Source: RHKX01 sp963784885
GTDB lineage: Bacteria; Actinomycetota; Thermoleophilia; Solirubrobacterales; 70-9
DNA length: 64,000 bases
Assembly (NCBI GenBank): GCA_963784885.1
Contig: CAWATA010000002.1
Span: forward strand, 62,001-126,000
Reading direction: 5' to 3'
Shown in pieces: positions 15,954 through 23,822 of this stretch (its first letter is position 1; each line of letters starts with the position of its first letter). The notes under the pieces are model-generated. The model ran no database searches and had not been told where the DNA came from. It worked only from the letters and a program-made list of their open reading frames with translations. A program made the position numbers and the translations under genes.

Positions 15954-17497
15954 CTTGCCGCGACCGGCTCGGCGGCGCGTCCGTCGGCCGGCTCCTCCGG
16001 CGGCGGGGTGGGCTGGCCGGCCATGTCGCGGGAGCGGATCAGCACCCAGCTCGCGATGCTGCCGGCGATCGCGATGCCGGCTCCGATCAGAAGGATCTCG
16101 TTGAGCCCGCCGATGAAGGCCTGATCGGCCGCTGCAACCGCCTGGTCGCGCAACTGCGGGGGGATCGAGGGCAGTGCGCTCTCGACCGCTCCGGCGGACA
16201 CGGCGTCGGAGAACGTCGCCGGCGCCTGCGGCAGCGACTCGGAGAGCTTCGAATCGACGCGTGCCTGGAAGACCGCGCCGAGAGCCGCGACCCCGGTTGC
16301 GATCCCGGCCTGGCGGAAGGTGCTGTTGATCCCCGACGCCATGCCCGCCCGGGCCGGCTCGACGACGCCGATCGCCACCGACGCGATCCCGGGGTTCGTC
16401 ATGCCGATCCCGGCCCCAGCGATGATGAACCCGGCGAGGAGCGTCGTCCAGTCGTCGCCGGGATCGATCCCGTTCATCAGGATCAGGCCGATCCCGACGA
16501 GCAGCAGCCCGGTCCCCATCAGAGCCCGGAACGGGACCCGGTCCGAGAGCCGCGCCGACAGCGGTGCGACGACGAAGGAGAGCAGTGTCAGCGGCAGGAA
16601 CCGCAGGCCGGTCTCCAGTGGCGAGAAGCGGAGGACGTCCTGCATGTACAGCGTCAGGTAGAGGAACATCGCGAACATTCCCGCCGAGAGGCAGAAGGCG
16701 ACGATCGAGACGCCGCTGAAGGAGGGCTTGCGGAACAGCGTCATGTCCAGCATCGCGTTGTCGCGGCGGTTCTCGATCACAACGAAGGCCGCCAGCAGGG
16801 CGACGGCGCCGCCGAGGCAGGCGACGATGACGGCGCTGCCCCAGCCCTCCGCGTTGCCCCGGATCAGCCCGAAGATGAGCAGGAAGAGCGCGGACGAGAA
16901 AGTGCCGAGCCCCGCCCAGTCGATCGGCTCAGCGTCGGTCGCCTTGACGTTGGCGAGCCTCGTCTCGGTGATCGCGATCGCGCCGAGGCCGATCGGGACG
17001 TTGACGAAGAAGATCCACTCCCAGCCGAGGCCGTCGGTGATGACTCCCCCGACCAGCGGGCCGATCGCGACGGCACCGCCGACGGTCGCCCCCCAGATCC
17101 CGACCGCCCGCGCGCGCTCCCTGCCCTCGTACTCCTGGGCGATCAGCGCGAGCGCGGTGGCGAACATCGCCGCGGCGCCGACACCCTGCAGCCCACGGGA
17201 GAGGTTGAGGATCGTCGGGTCGGAGGCGAGGCCGCAGAGGAACGATGCGGCGGTGAAGACGCCGAACCCGATCGAGAACACCCGCCGGCGCCCGAGCCGA
17301 TCGCCGAGCGACCCGAAGACGAGCAGGAAGGAGGCGAGGGTCAGCGCGTAGGCATCGACGACCCACTGGAGGCTGGAGAGGCTCGCGTCGAGGTCACGCT
17401 GGATCTCCGGCAGCGCGACGTTGACGATCGTCACGTCGATCAGGAGCATGAACGTCGCGACGCAGACCGCCAGAAGAGTCCATTGCTTGCGGCTCAT
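15950..17497 (-). CDS. DHA2-family MFS drug efflux transporter
   Basis: This 515-residue, 14-helix transporter has the DHA2 N-terminal helix FMLLIDVTIVNVALPEI, motif A GSLGDRLGRRRVF and motif C-like GPLVGGVITDGLGWEWIFFVNVPIG. It ends in a Pro/Glu-rich cytoplasmic tail. ATG 17497 faces the marR gene across 75 bases that contain a perfect inverted repeat, the classical layout of a MarR-controlled drug pump. Its stop shares CTAG (15950-15953) with the aminopeptidase. Confidence 0.9.
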   Translation of the reverse strand: MSRKQWTLLAVCVATFMLLIDVTIVNVALPEIQRDLDASLSSLQWVVDAYALTLASFLLVFGSLGDRLGRRRVFSIGFGVFTAASFLCGLASDPTILNLSRGLQGVGAAAMFATALALIAQEYEGRERARAVGIWGATVGGAVAIGPLVGGVITDGLGWEWIFFVNVPIGLGAIAITETRLANVKATDAEPIDWAGLGTFSSALFLLIFGLIRGNAEGWGSAVIVACLGGAVALLAAFVVIENRRDNAMLDMTLFRKPSFSGVSIVAFCLSAGMFAMFLYLTLYMQDVLRFSPLETGLRFLPLTLLSFVVAPLSARLSDRVPFRALMGTGLLLVGIGLILMNGIDPGDDWTTLLAGFIIAGAGIGMTNPGIASVAIGVVEPARAGMASGINSTFRQAGIATGVAALGAVFQARVDSKLSESLPQAPATFSDAVSAGAVESALPSIPPQLRDQAVAAADQAFIGGLNEILLIGAGIAIAGSIASWVLIRSRDMAGQPTPPPEEPADGRAAEPVAAS

Positions 17498-17525
17498 TTG
17501 CCTTGCACCCCTTGTACAGTAGAAC

Positions 17526-17550
17526 TGATCGTCAGCAGGACTGACGATCA
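17526..17550. promoter_or_regulatory. MarR operator candidate between divergent MFS and marR genes
   Basis: A perfect inverted repeat, TGATCGTCAG and CTGACGATCA, has ten-base arms and a five-base centre. It lies in the middle of the divergent intergenic region, 23 bases before marR and 28 bases before the MFS start. Size and position fit a dimeric MarR-type repressor controlling both genes. Confidence 0.65.
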
Positions 17551-17572
17551 AGGTAACGAATCGTTCGACCGT

Positions 17573-18055
17573 ATGTCTACTGACCCCGACACCCAGGCGC
17601 CGACCGCGACCGACGTCCAGCCGATGCTCGCCGAGCGGGTCGGTTACCTGTTCGCGAAGCTCCACCAGCGCTGGGCCGCTGAGTCGGCGGCCGTGCTCAG
17701 GGATGCCGGCGTCGGACTCTCCGGAATGCACTTCGGGGCCCTCTCCATCGTCGACTCGGCCGGGCCGATGTCGCAGCAGGCGCTCGGGGAGCTGATCGGC
17801 AAGGACCGGACGTCGATCGTCGCGATCGTCGACGACCTCGAGGGCGAGGGCCTCGTCGAGCGTCGCCGCAACCCGGCCGACCGCCGCGCCTACGCGCTCG
17901 AGGTCACCCGGCGCGGCGAGGACTGGCTCCAGCGGGCCCGCCCGGTCCTGTTCCGGGCCGAGGACGAGCTCCTGGCCGACCTCGGGGAGGGCGAGCGCCG
18001 ACAGCTGATCGCCCTCCTGCAACGCGTTCTCCTCGGTCCCCGCGCCCCGCGCTGA
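17573..18055 (+). CDS. MarR-family transcriptional regulator
   Basis: The 160-residue protein shows the MarR winged helix: MSQQALGELIGKDRTSIVAIVDDLEGEGLVERR around residues 63-95 (recognition segment KDRTSIVAIVDDLE), followed by the wing motif NPADRRAYALEVT. It is divergent from the DHA2 pump and separated by the inverted repeat it probably binds. Drug or phenolic ligands would relieve repression. The stop lies nine bases before the first fluoride channel gene, so crcB expression may depend on the same promoter. Confidence 0.9.
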   Translation: MSTDPDTQAPTATDVQPMLAERVGYLFAKLHQRWAAESAAVLRDAGVGLSGMHFGALSIVDSAGPMSQQALGELIGKDRTSIVAIVDDLEGEGLVERRRNPADRRAYALEVTRRGEDWLQRARPVLFRAEDELLADLGEGERRQLIALLQRVLLGPRAPR

Positions 18056-18064
18056 CGGCCCGGC

Positions 18065-18460
18065 GTGAGCTTGTCCGACCGCAGGGAGCTCGCCGCCGTC
18101 TTCGCGGGCGGGTTCATCGGCGCCATCGCCCGGCTCGCCCTCGTCGAGGGGATGCCGCACGGCGCCCTCGAGTGGCCCTGGCCGACGTTCCTCGCCAACC
18201 TCGCCGGCGCCTTCGCGCTCGGCTACTTCACGACGCGACTGCAGGAGCGCCTGCCGCTCTCCGCCTACCGCAGGCCGCTCCTCGGCACCGGCCTCTGCGG
18301 CGCGCTGACGACGTTCTCGACGATGCAGCTCGAGATCGTCCGGATGCTCGAGGGCGGCGCGGCCGGGCTGGCGCTCGCCTACGCCGCTGCCAGCATCGCC
18401 TCGGGCCTCGCGCTCGTACACCTCGCCACGGGGCTGGTCCGGAGGGCCAGGCTCGCATGA
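18065..18460 (+). CDS. crcB: Fluoride channel protein CrcB/Fluc (first copy)
   Basis: The 131-residue, four-helix membrane protein belongs to the Fluc family of fluoride exporters. Key features are the first-helix GGFIGAIARL, NLAGAFALGY (pore Asn) and GLCGALTTFST, whose Phe and Ser/Thr line the fluoride path. Start is GTG 18065. It overlaps the second copy in ATGA. Paired copies generally form heterodimers with opposite membrane orientation. No fluoride riboswitch is visible upstream; marR is nine bases away. Confidence 0.92.
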   Translation: MSLSDRRELAAVFAGGFIGAIARLALVEGMPHGALEWPWPTFLANLAGAFALGYFTTRLQERLPLSAYRRPLLGTGLCGALTTFSTMQLEIVRMLEGGAAGLALAYAAASIASGLALVHLATGLVRRARLA

Positions 18461-18822
18461 GCGCAGCGACCGTGGTCGCAGTCGGGCTCCTCGGCGGGGC
18501 TGGGGCCATCGGCCGGCTCCTGCTCGACGGGGCGGTCTCGGCCCGCCGGCCGGGGCAGTTCCCGGCCGGCACGCTCGCCGTCAACCTGATCGGCAGTCTC
18601 GCGCTCGGCGTCCTCGCCGGTGCCGGCCTCGGCGAGGAGGGGATGCGACTGCTCGCCACCGGGATGATCGGGTCGTTCACCACCTTCAGCACCTGGATGC
18701 TCGAGACGCAGCGCCTGGCGGAGGAGGGAGACGGCCGGGTCGCGATCGCCAACGTCGCCGTCAGCCTCGCGCTCGGCGTCGGGCTGGCGTGGCTGGGTCT
18801 GCGGATCGGGGAGGCGCTGTGA
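18457..18822 (+). CDS. crcB: Fluoride channel protein CrcB/Fluc (second copy)
   Basis: The 121-residue partner has GGAGAIGRLLLD, NLIGSLALGV and GMIGSFTTFSTWMLE, the last a textbook Fluc signature. It overlaps both neighbours: ATGA with the first copy and GTGA with the DUF190 gene. Expression in equal amounts is expected. The two copies would make one dual-topology heterodimeric channel that lets fluoride leave the cytoplasm. Confidence 0.93.
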   Translation: MSAATVVAVGLLGGAGAIGRLLLDGAVSARRPGQFPAGTLAVNLIGSLALGVLAGAGLGEEGMRLLATGMIGSFTTFSTWMLETQRLAEEGDGRVAIANVAVSLALGVGLAWLGLRIGEAL

Positions 18823-19862
18823 GCGTCGCGGGACTGAAGGTCACCGTCTGCTTCGGCGAGCGCGACCGCGTCGATGGCCGGTTCCTGGCCGAGCGGATCG
18901 TTGCCGAGCTCGAGGGTGCCGGCATGCGCGCGGCGATCGTCATGCGCGGTGTTGAGGGGTTCGGCTCCAAGCACCGGATTCGCACCGACCGGCTGCTGAC
19001 CCTGTCTGAGGATCTGCCGGTCCTCGCGGTCGGAGTCGGCGAGCCCGGGCCCGTCTCCGCCGTGTCGGAGCGGATCGGCGCGCTTCCGTTCGCCGGTCTG
19101 GTAACCGCCGAGCGGGTGTTGATGGCCAGTCCCGGAGGGCCGCATCCGCCGGACCCGGACGGACGGTCGAAGCTCTCCGCCTACCTCGGGCGCGGGCGCC
19201 GCATCGACGGGCGGCCCGCTCACGAATGGCTCGTGGAGAGGCTTCGCGACGCGGGCGCGGACGGCGCCGGCGTCCTGCTCGGGGTCGACGGCATCCTCGG
19301 CGGGGTTCGGCGCCGCGCGGGGTTCTTCAGCGGCAACGTCGACGTGCCCGCGCTCGTGGTCTCGGTCGGCGACCCCGGCGTTCTCGCCGCCGTCGCCGGC
19401 GACCTCGGAGCGCTTCAGGACGATGCGGTGGTGACCCTGGAGCGCGCGCACGTCTGCAAGCGTGACGGGGGAGAGCTTCGGTCTCCCGCCGGCCCCGCGA
19501 GCGACGGGGCCCGGGCCTGGCGGAAGCTGACGCTCTTCGCCAGCGAGCAGGACCGAGTGGCCGGACGGCCCGTCCACGTCGAGGCCGTCCGGCGGCTTCG
19601 CGAGGCGGGTGCCGCCGGCGCAACTGCCCTGCGCGGAGTCTGGGGCTTCGACGGATCCCGATCGCCCCACGGCGACTCGCTGCGCTCGCTGCGGCGTCGG
19701 GTGCCGACGATGACCGTCGTCGTCGATGACGGCGATCGTTGCGACCGCTGGCTCGCCGTCCTCGACGAGCTGACACCCGAGCGCGGCACGATCACCTCCG
19801 AGGAGGTGCCGTTCCTGACCTCGGGGCGTGGCGCTCACTCGAGCCCGGCGGGAACCTCGTAG
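18819..19862 (+). CDS. Triple DUF190-domain protein
   Basis: The 347-residue protein consists of three tandem copies of the DUF190 fold. Starts are LKVTVCFGERDRVDGR near residue 6, SKLSAYLGRGRRIDGRPAHE near 116 and WRKLTLFASEQDRVAGRP near 235. Each is followed by an ALRGV/VLLGV/VMRGV strand and a G-x-G turn. DUF190 has a PII/ferredoxin-like fold and is often found beside crcB; its biochemical role is not settled. Three fused copies could build a pseudo-trimer like PII. The GTG overlaps the crcB stop. Confidence 0.82.
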   Translation: MSVAGLKVTVCFGERDRVDGRFLAERIVAELEGAGMRAAIVMRGVEGFGSKHRIRTDRLLTLSEDLPVLAVGVGEPGPVSAVSERIGALPFAGLVTAERVLMASPGGPHPPDPDGRSKLSAYLGRGRRIDGRPAHEWLVERLRDAGADGAGVLLGVDGILGGVRRRAGFFSGNVDVPALVVSVGDPGVLAAVAGDLGALQDDAVVTLERAHVCKRDGGELRSPAGPASDGARAWRKLTLFASEQDRVAGRPVHVEAVRRLREAGAAGATALRGVWGFDGSRSPHGDSLRSLRRRVPTMTVVVDDGDRCDRWLAVLDELTPERGTITSEEVPFLTSGRGAHSSPAGTS

Positions 19863-20119
19863 ACGTCGTTCGGGCTCTCGTCATCCTCGAGCGGGCGGTC
19901 GGGGATGAAGGCCTCGATGGCGTAGTCCGGACAGACCGTGTTCCCGTTCCGGGGAGTGGCGCCCTGCCACTGGATCCTTTCCCGGCCTAGATCTGCACTT
20001 CGGGGATCGCGCTCCGGCCTGAACGGCGGCGACCAGAAATTCAGGCCAGCGCAGTCGTTGCCGACATTCGAATTCCACGATCGGCTGCCGATCAGGACGC
20101 CCGCACATCCGACCATCAT
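19835..20119 (-). CDS. Small hypothetical protein
   Basis: A 94-residue frame on the minus strand has start ATG 20119 and codon third positions that are mostly G or C. It begins MMVGCAGVLIGS and ends in an acidic tail (PLEDDESPNDVYEVPAGLE). I do not recognise a family. It contains three Cys and no clear membrane helix. The 3' end overlaps the DUF190 gene by 28 bases, and the rest lies in what would otherwise be an empty 290-base gap. There is no convincing Shine-Dalgarno, so it may be chance. Confidence 0.3.
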   Translation of the reverse strand: MMVGCAGVLIGSRSWNSNVGNDCAGLNFWSPPFRPERDPRSADLGRERIQWQGATPRNGNTVCPDYAIEAFIPDRPLEDDESPNDVYEVPAGLE

Positions 20120-20124
20120 CGTTC

Positions 20125-20143
20125 GCTAACACTTTGCTAACGT
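20125..20143 (+). promoter_or_regulatory. Tandem GCTAAC repeat and probable -10 of the Rpf-like gene
   Basis: GCTAAC occurs at 20125-20130 and again at 20136-20141, one helical turn apart. The second copy forms TAACGT (20138-20143), a TAnnnT -10 box 10 bases before ATG 20154, so the message would be leaderless or nearly so. A related TGCTAACGT is found before the DEAD-box gene and GCTAGCGT before the secreted protein at 27165. Confidence 0.4.
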
Positions 20144-20153
20144 TCCGCACCGC

Positions 20154-20594
20154 ATGAGCAACGCTTCGAATCAAGTCCGTGGCAATCGCCTCGCAACCGG
20201 CTTCGCGGTCGCGCTGATCGTCATGGTCGGAGCGGTCTTCGCCGGCGCCCCGGCCGCCACCGCATCCGGCGGAATCGGCACCGGCGGCGGCGACGCCAAG
20301 GGCAGCAGCGGCGGGAAGACCGACGCCAAGTACGTCCGCCTCTGGAATCGGACCTCCAAGCGCGACAAGCGCTGGGCCCGAAGCACCGCCGAATGCGAGT
20401 CCGGGGGCGACCCGAAGGCGATCGGCGGCGGCGGCACCTACCGCGGCGCCTTCCAGTTCATGAAGTCGACCTGGCGGACCTCGCCGAAGTCGCCCGGAGG
20501 CGACCCGATCCGCTACACGTACAAGACCCAGGCGGTCGTCGCCGTGCAGTTGAAGAAGCGCGCCGGCACCAAGCCCTGGCCCGTCTGCGGCTGA
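20154..20594 (+). CDS. Rpf-like secreted transglycosylase-domain protein
   Basis: The 146-residue secreted protein has a signal peptide (FAVALIVMVGAVFAGAPAATA), a short Gly/Lys linker and a C-terminal resuscitation-promoting-factor/lysozyme-like domain. The core is WARSTAECESGGDPKAIGGGGTYRGAFQF (parts: WARSTAECESGG and TYRGAFQF), with the probable catalytic Glu82 in CESGG, followed by STW. Cys81 and Cys145 may pair. Rpf-type enzymes cleave peptidoglycan and wake dormant actinobacteria. It precedes a polysaccharide deacetylase and a PBP gene, forming a cell-wall neighbourhood. Confidence 0.83.
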   Translation: MSNASNQVRGNRLATGFAVALIVMVGAVFAGAPAATASGGIGTGGGDAKGSSGGKTDAKYVRLWNRTSKRDKRWARSTAECESGGDPKAIGGGGTYRGAFQFMKSTWRTSPKSPGGDPIRYTYKTQAVVAVQLKKRAGTKPWPVCG

Positions 20595-20647
20595 GTGTTT
20601 CAGGCGCCCGGGGGCGCCGTTAAGCTCGCCGGATCGACGAGGGAGCA

Positions 20648-21547
20648 ATTGCGGAGCGCCGCCGCCGGCGGCGCGAGGAGGAGCGCGTTCGGCGCCGCGT
20701 CTACAGACGAAGGCAGCTGACCGCCCTCTCGATCGTCGCGGTCGTCGGGTTTCTCGTCGCCGGCGTGGTCCCGGGGCTGCTCTCGTCGCCGGACGACGCG
20801 GGCGCAGAGCGGGTGGCTTCCACAGCGAATGACGAGGGCGGTGCCCGGTTGCCGCCGCCGGCCCCGCAGCCGGACGGCCCGTACCCCAAGGCGGTCCCGA
20901 TCCTCATGTACCACGAGGTCGGTGCTCCTCAACCCGGCGCCGCCTATCCGGAGCTGTTCGTGAGCGCGTCCGACTTCAAGGCGCAGATGCGATGGCTCGA
21001 GCGAAAGGGTTATCAGGCCGTGACGCTCGCCGCCGTTCGCGCTGCCTGGGACGGCCGGATCGGCATGCCCGAGCGGCCGGTCGTGATCAGCTTCGACGAC
21101 GGGCTGCGCGGTCAGTACGACCGTGCGTTCCCGAAGCTCGCCAAGCGGGGCTGGCCCGGCGTCCTCAACCTGAAGCTCGAGGCGATCGAGTCGGGGGAGC
21201 TGACCGAGGAAATGGTCCGCGAGATGGTCGACGCCGGCTGGGAACTGGACTCGCACACGATCACCCACGCCGATGTGGCGACGCTCTCCGGCGCCCCTCT
21301 GCGGCGCGAGGTTGCGGGATCGCGGAAGCGGCTGCAGGAGATGTTCGGTGTCCCCGTCGACTACTTCTGCTATCCGGCCGGCAGCTACGACGACGAGGCC
21401 GTGGCGGCCGTCGAGGACGCGGGGTACTCCGGCGCGACGACGACCGAGGAGGGCCTGGCCGGACCCGGGGACGACCCATTCACCCTGCCTCGGGTGCGGA
21501 TCGACGGCTCCGACGGGGTCGCGGGACTCGCGGCCAAACTCGGGTGA
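20648..21547 (+). CDS. Membrane-anchored polysaccharide deacetylase (NodB fold)
   Basis: The catalytic domain has the NodB motifs VPILMYHEVG, SFDDGLRGQYD (Asp-Asp), SHTITHADV (zinc His pair) and YPAGSYDDE. It probably deacetylates peptidoglycan or a wall polysaccharide outside the membrane. Codons upstream of the first standard start (GTG 20765) clearly belong to the gene: an Arg-rich stretch and the anchor helix TALSIVAVVGFLVAGVV. The frame is open from 20624 but holds no ATG, GTG or TTG before 20765. ATT 20648 is given as a provisional start, about 300 codons; a small sequence error is an alternative. Confidence 0.78.
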   Translation: MAERRRRRREEERVRRRVYRRRQLTALSIVAVVGFLVAGVVPGLLSSPDDAGAERVASTANDEGGARLPPPAPQPDGPYPKAVPILMYHEVGAPQPGAAYPELFVSASDFKAQMRWLERKGYQAVTLAAVRAAWDGRIGMPERPVVISFDDGLRGQYDRAFPKLAKRGWPGVLNLKLEAIESGELTEEMVREMVDAGWELDSHTITHADVATLSGAPLRREVAGSRKRLQEMFGVPVDYFCYPAGSYDDEAVAAVEDAGYSGATTTEEGLAGPGDDPFTLPRVRIDGSDGVAGLAAKLG

Positions 21548-21634
21548 GGCCCGGCGTCTCGCCTCCTCTTGCATGTTCGCCACCGGCCTGATCGGCCGGC
21601 GCCGGGCGGCCGTTACCCTTTCTGGTTCTCCCTG

Positions 21635-23713
21635 ATGTCCATGCGATCGCGACAGAGGCGGCAGGCGCGTTCGAACGGGTCGGCCGGCAAGAAGGTCATG
21701 GCCGTGCTCGCCGGCGTGCTGGCGATCGTCGCCTGCGGCATCGGCGGGCTGGCGCTCTGGGTCCTCAACGTCGCCGCCGACGCCCCCGACATCGACACCC
21801 TGCGCCCCGCCAACGACGGCGCGAACACTCAGATCTTCGACGCCGACGGCAACAGCCTCGGCTTCGTGCAGTCCGACATCCTCCGGACGCCGGTCAAGCT
21901 CGAGCAGATCCCGAGGGAGCTCCAGGAGGGAACGATCTCGATCGAGGACGAGAACTTCTACGAGCATGGGGGCGTCGACTTCAGCGCGATCGTTCGCGCA
22001 GCCGTGGCCAACGCCGAGGCGGGCGAGGTTCGCCAGGGCGCCTCGACGATCACCCAGCAGCTCGTCCGCAACCTCTACATCGAGGATCCAGAGGACAACC
22101 TCGAGCGCAAGATCCAGGAGGCGGAGATGGCCCGCCAATACGAGTCCGAGCACTCGAAGAACCAGATCCTCAGCGAGTACCTGAACACCGCCACATACGG
22201 CACGACCGACGGCCGCTCGGCGGTAGGGGTGCAGGCCGCGGCCGAGGTGTTCTTCAACAAGGACGTCGAGGATCTCGGCCTCCGCGAGTCGGCGATGCTG
22301 GCGGGCCTGCCGCAGGCGCCGTCCGAGTACAACCCCTTCACGAACCCCAACGAGGCGGTGAAGCGCCGCAACGAGGTGCTCGACGCAATGGCCGACCAGG
22401 GCTACATCACCCCGGCGAAGGCCGAGCAGGTGAAGGCGACCGGCCCCGGCCTCGACCGGGGCGACAAGTACGAGACGCGCGGCCAGCCCTTCTTCTTCGA
22501 CTTCGTCCAGGACGAGCTGATCGACAAGTACGGCCTCAAGACGGTCCGCCAGGGCGGCTTGAAGGTCTACACGACGCTCAACCCGACCGACCAGGCCGCG
22601 GCCGAGCAGGCGATCGCGAATGCCCCCGTGATCCCCGGTGCCGCCCGCGCGCTCGTCTCGACCGACACGAACACCGGCGCGATCATCGCGATGGCTTCCT
22701 CGCAGTCCTACGACACGAGCCAGTTCAACCTCGCCGCCGACGGCGAGCGCCAGCCCGGCTCGTCGTTCAAGCCCTTCGTGCTGACGACGGCGGTCGATCA
22801 GGGCATCGACCCGAAGACGACCACTTACCCGGCCCCGTCGACGATCACTCTGAACCCTCCCGGCAGCGAGCCCTGGACGGTCAGCGGCGGCGGCAGCGGA
22901 TCGATGACACTGGCGCAGGCGACCGCGAACTCGATCAACACCGTCTTCGCGCAGCTCGGCATCGACGTCGGGCCCGCGAACTTCGTCGACATGGCTCACA
23001 AGCTCGGGATCACCTCCGACCTGCTCGGCGTTCCGGCCGAGGCCCTCGGCGGCACCAGCACCTGCTGCACGGTCCTCGAGATGTCGAACGCCTATGCCAC
23101 TCTCGCGAACGGCGGGGTCCACCACGATCCGACCGCCATCACCAGGGTCGTGTTCCCCAACGGCGACGTCGACAAGCCCAAGAACCCCGAGGGCACCAGG
23201 GTGATCTCCGACGGGGTCGCCTACACGGTCGCGAAGGTGATGGAGGGGACGCTCGACTTCGGCACCGCCGCCGGCAACGACCTGCCCGGCTGCACCGCCT
23301 CGGGCAAGACCGGGACGACCGAGGAGCAGTCCGACGCCTGGTTCGTCGGCTACACGCCCGACGTCTCGACGGCCGTCTGGACCGGCAACCCCGATGCGCG
23401 GACGCCGCTGCCCGGCTACGGAGCCTCCCTGTCGGCGCCGATCTGGAACGACTACATGACGGTCGCCGCCACCGACGGCTGCCGCGATTACCCCCCGCCG
23501 AAGGATCCCGCTGACCTCTCCTCCTACTCGAGCGACGCCGCCTCCTCGGCGACCTACGACACCAACTCGACCACCGACTCGACCACGCCGGCGCCGGACG
23601 CTGCTTCGCCGACCGGCGCCGACACCAACGGCGACGGCTATCCGGACGACGCCTACGCTCCGGGAATCCAGGGCAACGGCGGCGGCAACGGCGGCGGCAA
23701 CGGCGGCAACTAG
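21635..23713 (+). CDS. Class A penicillin-binding protein (PBP1-type)
   Basis: The 692-residue bifunctional wall synthase has a basic cytoplasmic tail and a membrane anchor at about residues 22-45. The GT51 glycosyltransferase has catalytic Glu104 in ISIEDENFYEHGGVD plus GASTITQQLVRNLY. The transpeptidase has SxxK at Ser376-Lys379 (GSSFKP), SxN at Ser433-Asn435 (ANSINT) and KTG in SGKTGTT. The C-terminus is a Ser/Thr/Pro linker followed by an Asn-Gly repeat, GNGGGNGGGNGGN. ATG 21635 follows an ORF extension that lacks coding character. It polymerises and cross-links peptidoglycan. Confidence 0.94.
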   Translation: MSMRSRQRRQARSNGSAGKKVMAVLAGVLAIVACGIGGLALWVLNVAADAPDIDTLRPANDGANTQIFDADGNSLGFVQSDILRTPVKLEQIPRELQEGTISIEDENFYEHGGVDFSAIVRAAVANAEAGEVRQGASTITQQLVRNLYIEDPEDNLERKIQEAEMARQYESEHSKNQILSEYLNTATYGTTDGRSAVGVQAAAEVFFNKDVEDLGLRESAMLAGLPQAPSEYNPFTNPNEAVKRRNEVLDAMADQGYITPAKAEQVKATGPGLDRGDKYETRGQPFFFDFVQDELIDKYGLKTVRQGGLKVYTTLNPTDQAAAEQAIANAPVIPGAARALVSTDTNTGAIIAMASSQSYDTSQFNLAADGERQPGSSFKPFVLTTAVDQGIDPKTTTYPAPSTITLNPPGSEPWTVSGGGSGSMTLAQATANSINTVFAQLGIDVGPANFVDMAHKLGITSDLLGVPAEALGGTSTCCTVLEMSNAYATLANGGVHHDPTAITRVVFPNGDVDKPKNPEGTRVISDGVAYTVAKVMEGTLDFGTAAGNDLPGCTASGKTGTTEEQSDAWFVGYTPDVSTAVWTGNPDARTPLPGYGASLSAPIWNDYMTVAATDGCRDYPPPKDPADLSSYSSDAASSATYDTNSTTDSTTPAPDAASPTGADTNGDGYPDDAYAPGIQGNGGGNGGGNGGN

Positions 23714-23822
23714 CCGCCGGGATCAGTCCGCCGCGACGGCGGTCGATGCCCGGGTCCCCCCGGATCTCGCCGAGCCGTTGAAGACGTCGCGCCACTGCGG
23801 GCGGCGCAGATAGGCTGGCCGC

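Noticed and set aside
15236..18055. A very long plus-strand open frame (over 900 codons) running through the MFS gene
   Set aside because: Only its last 160 codons (marR) show protein features. The rest is an Arg/Asp-rich shadow antisense to the efflux gene, as expected at this GC content.
18030..18070. Fluoride riboswitch before crcB
   Set aside because: Only nine bases separate marR from crcB and no GG-GATGG-type aptamer is visible upstream of either gene.
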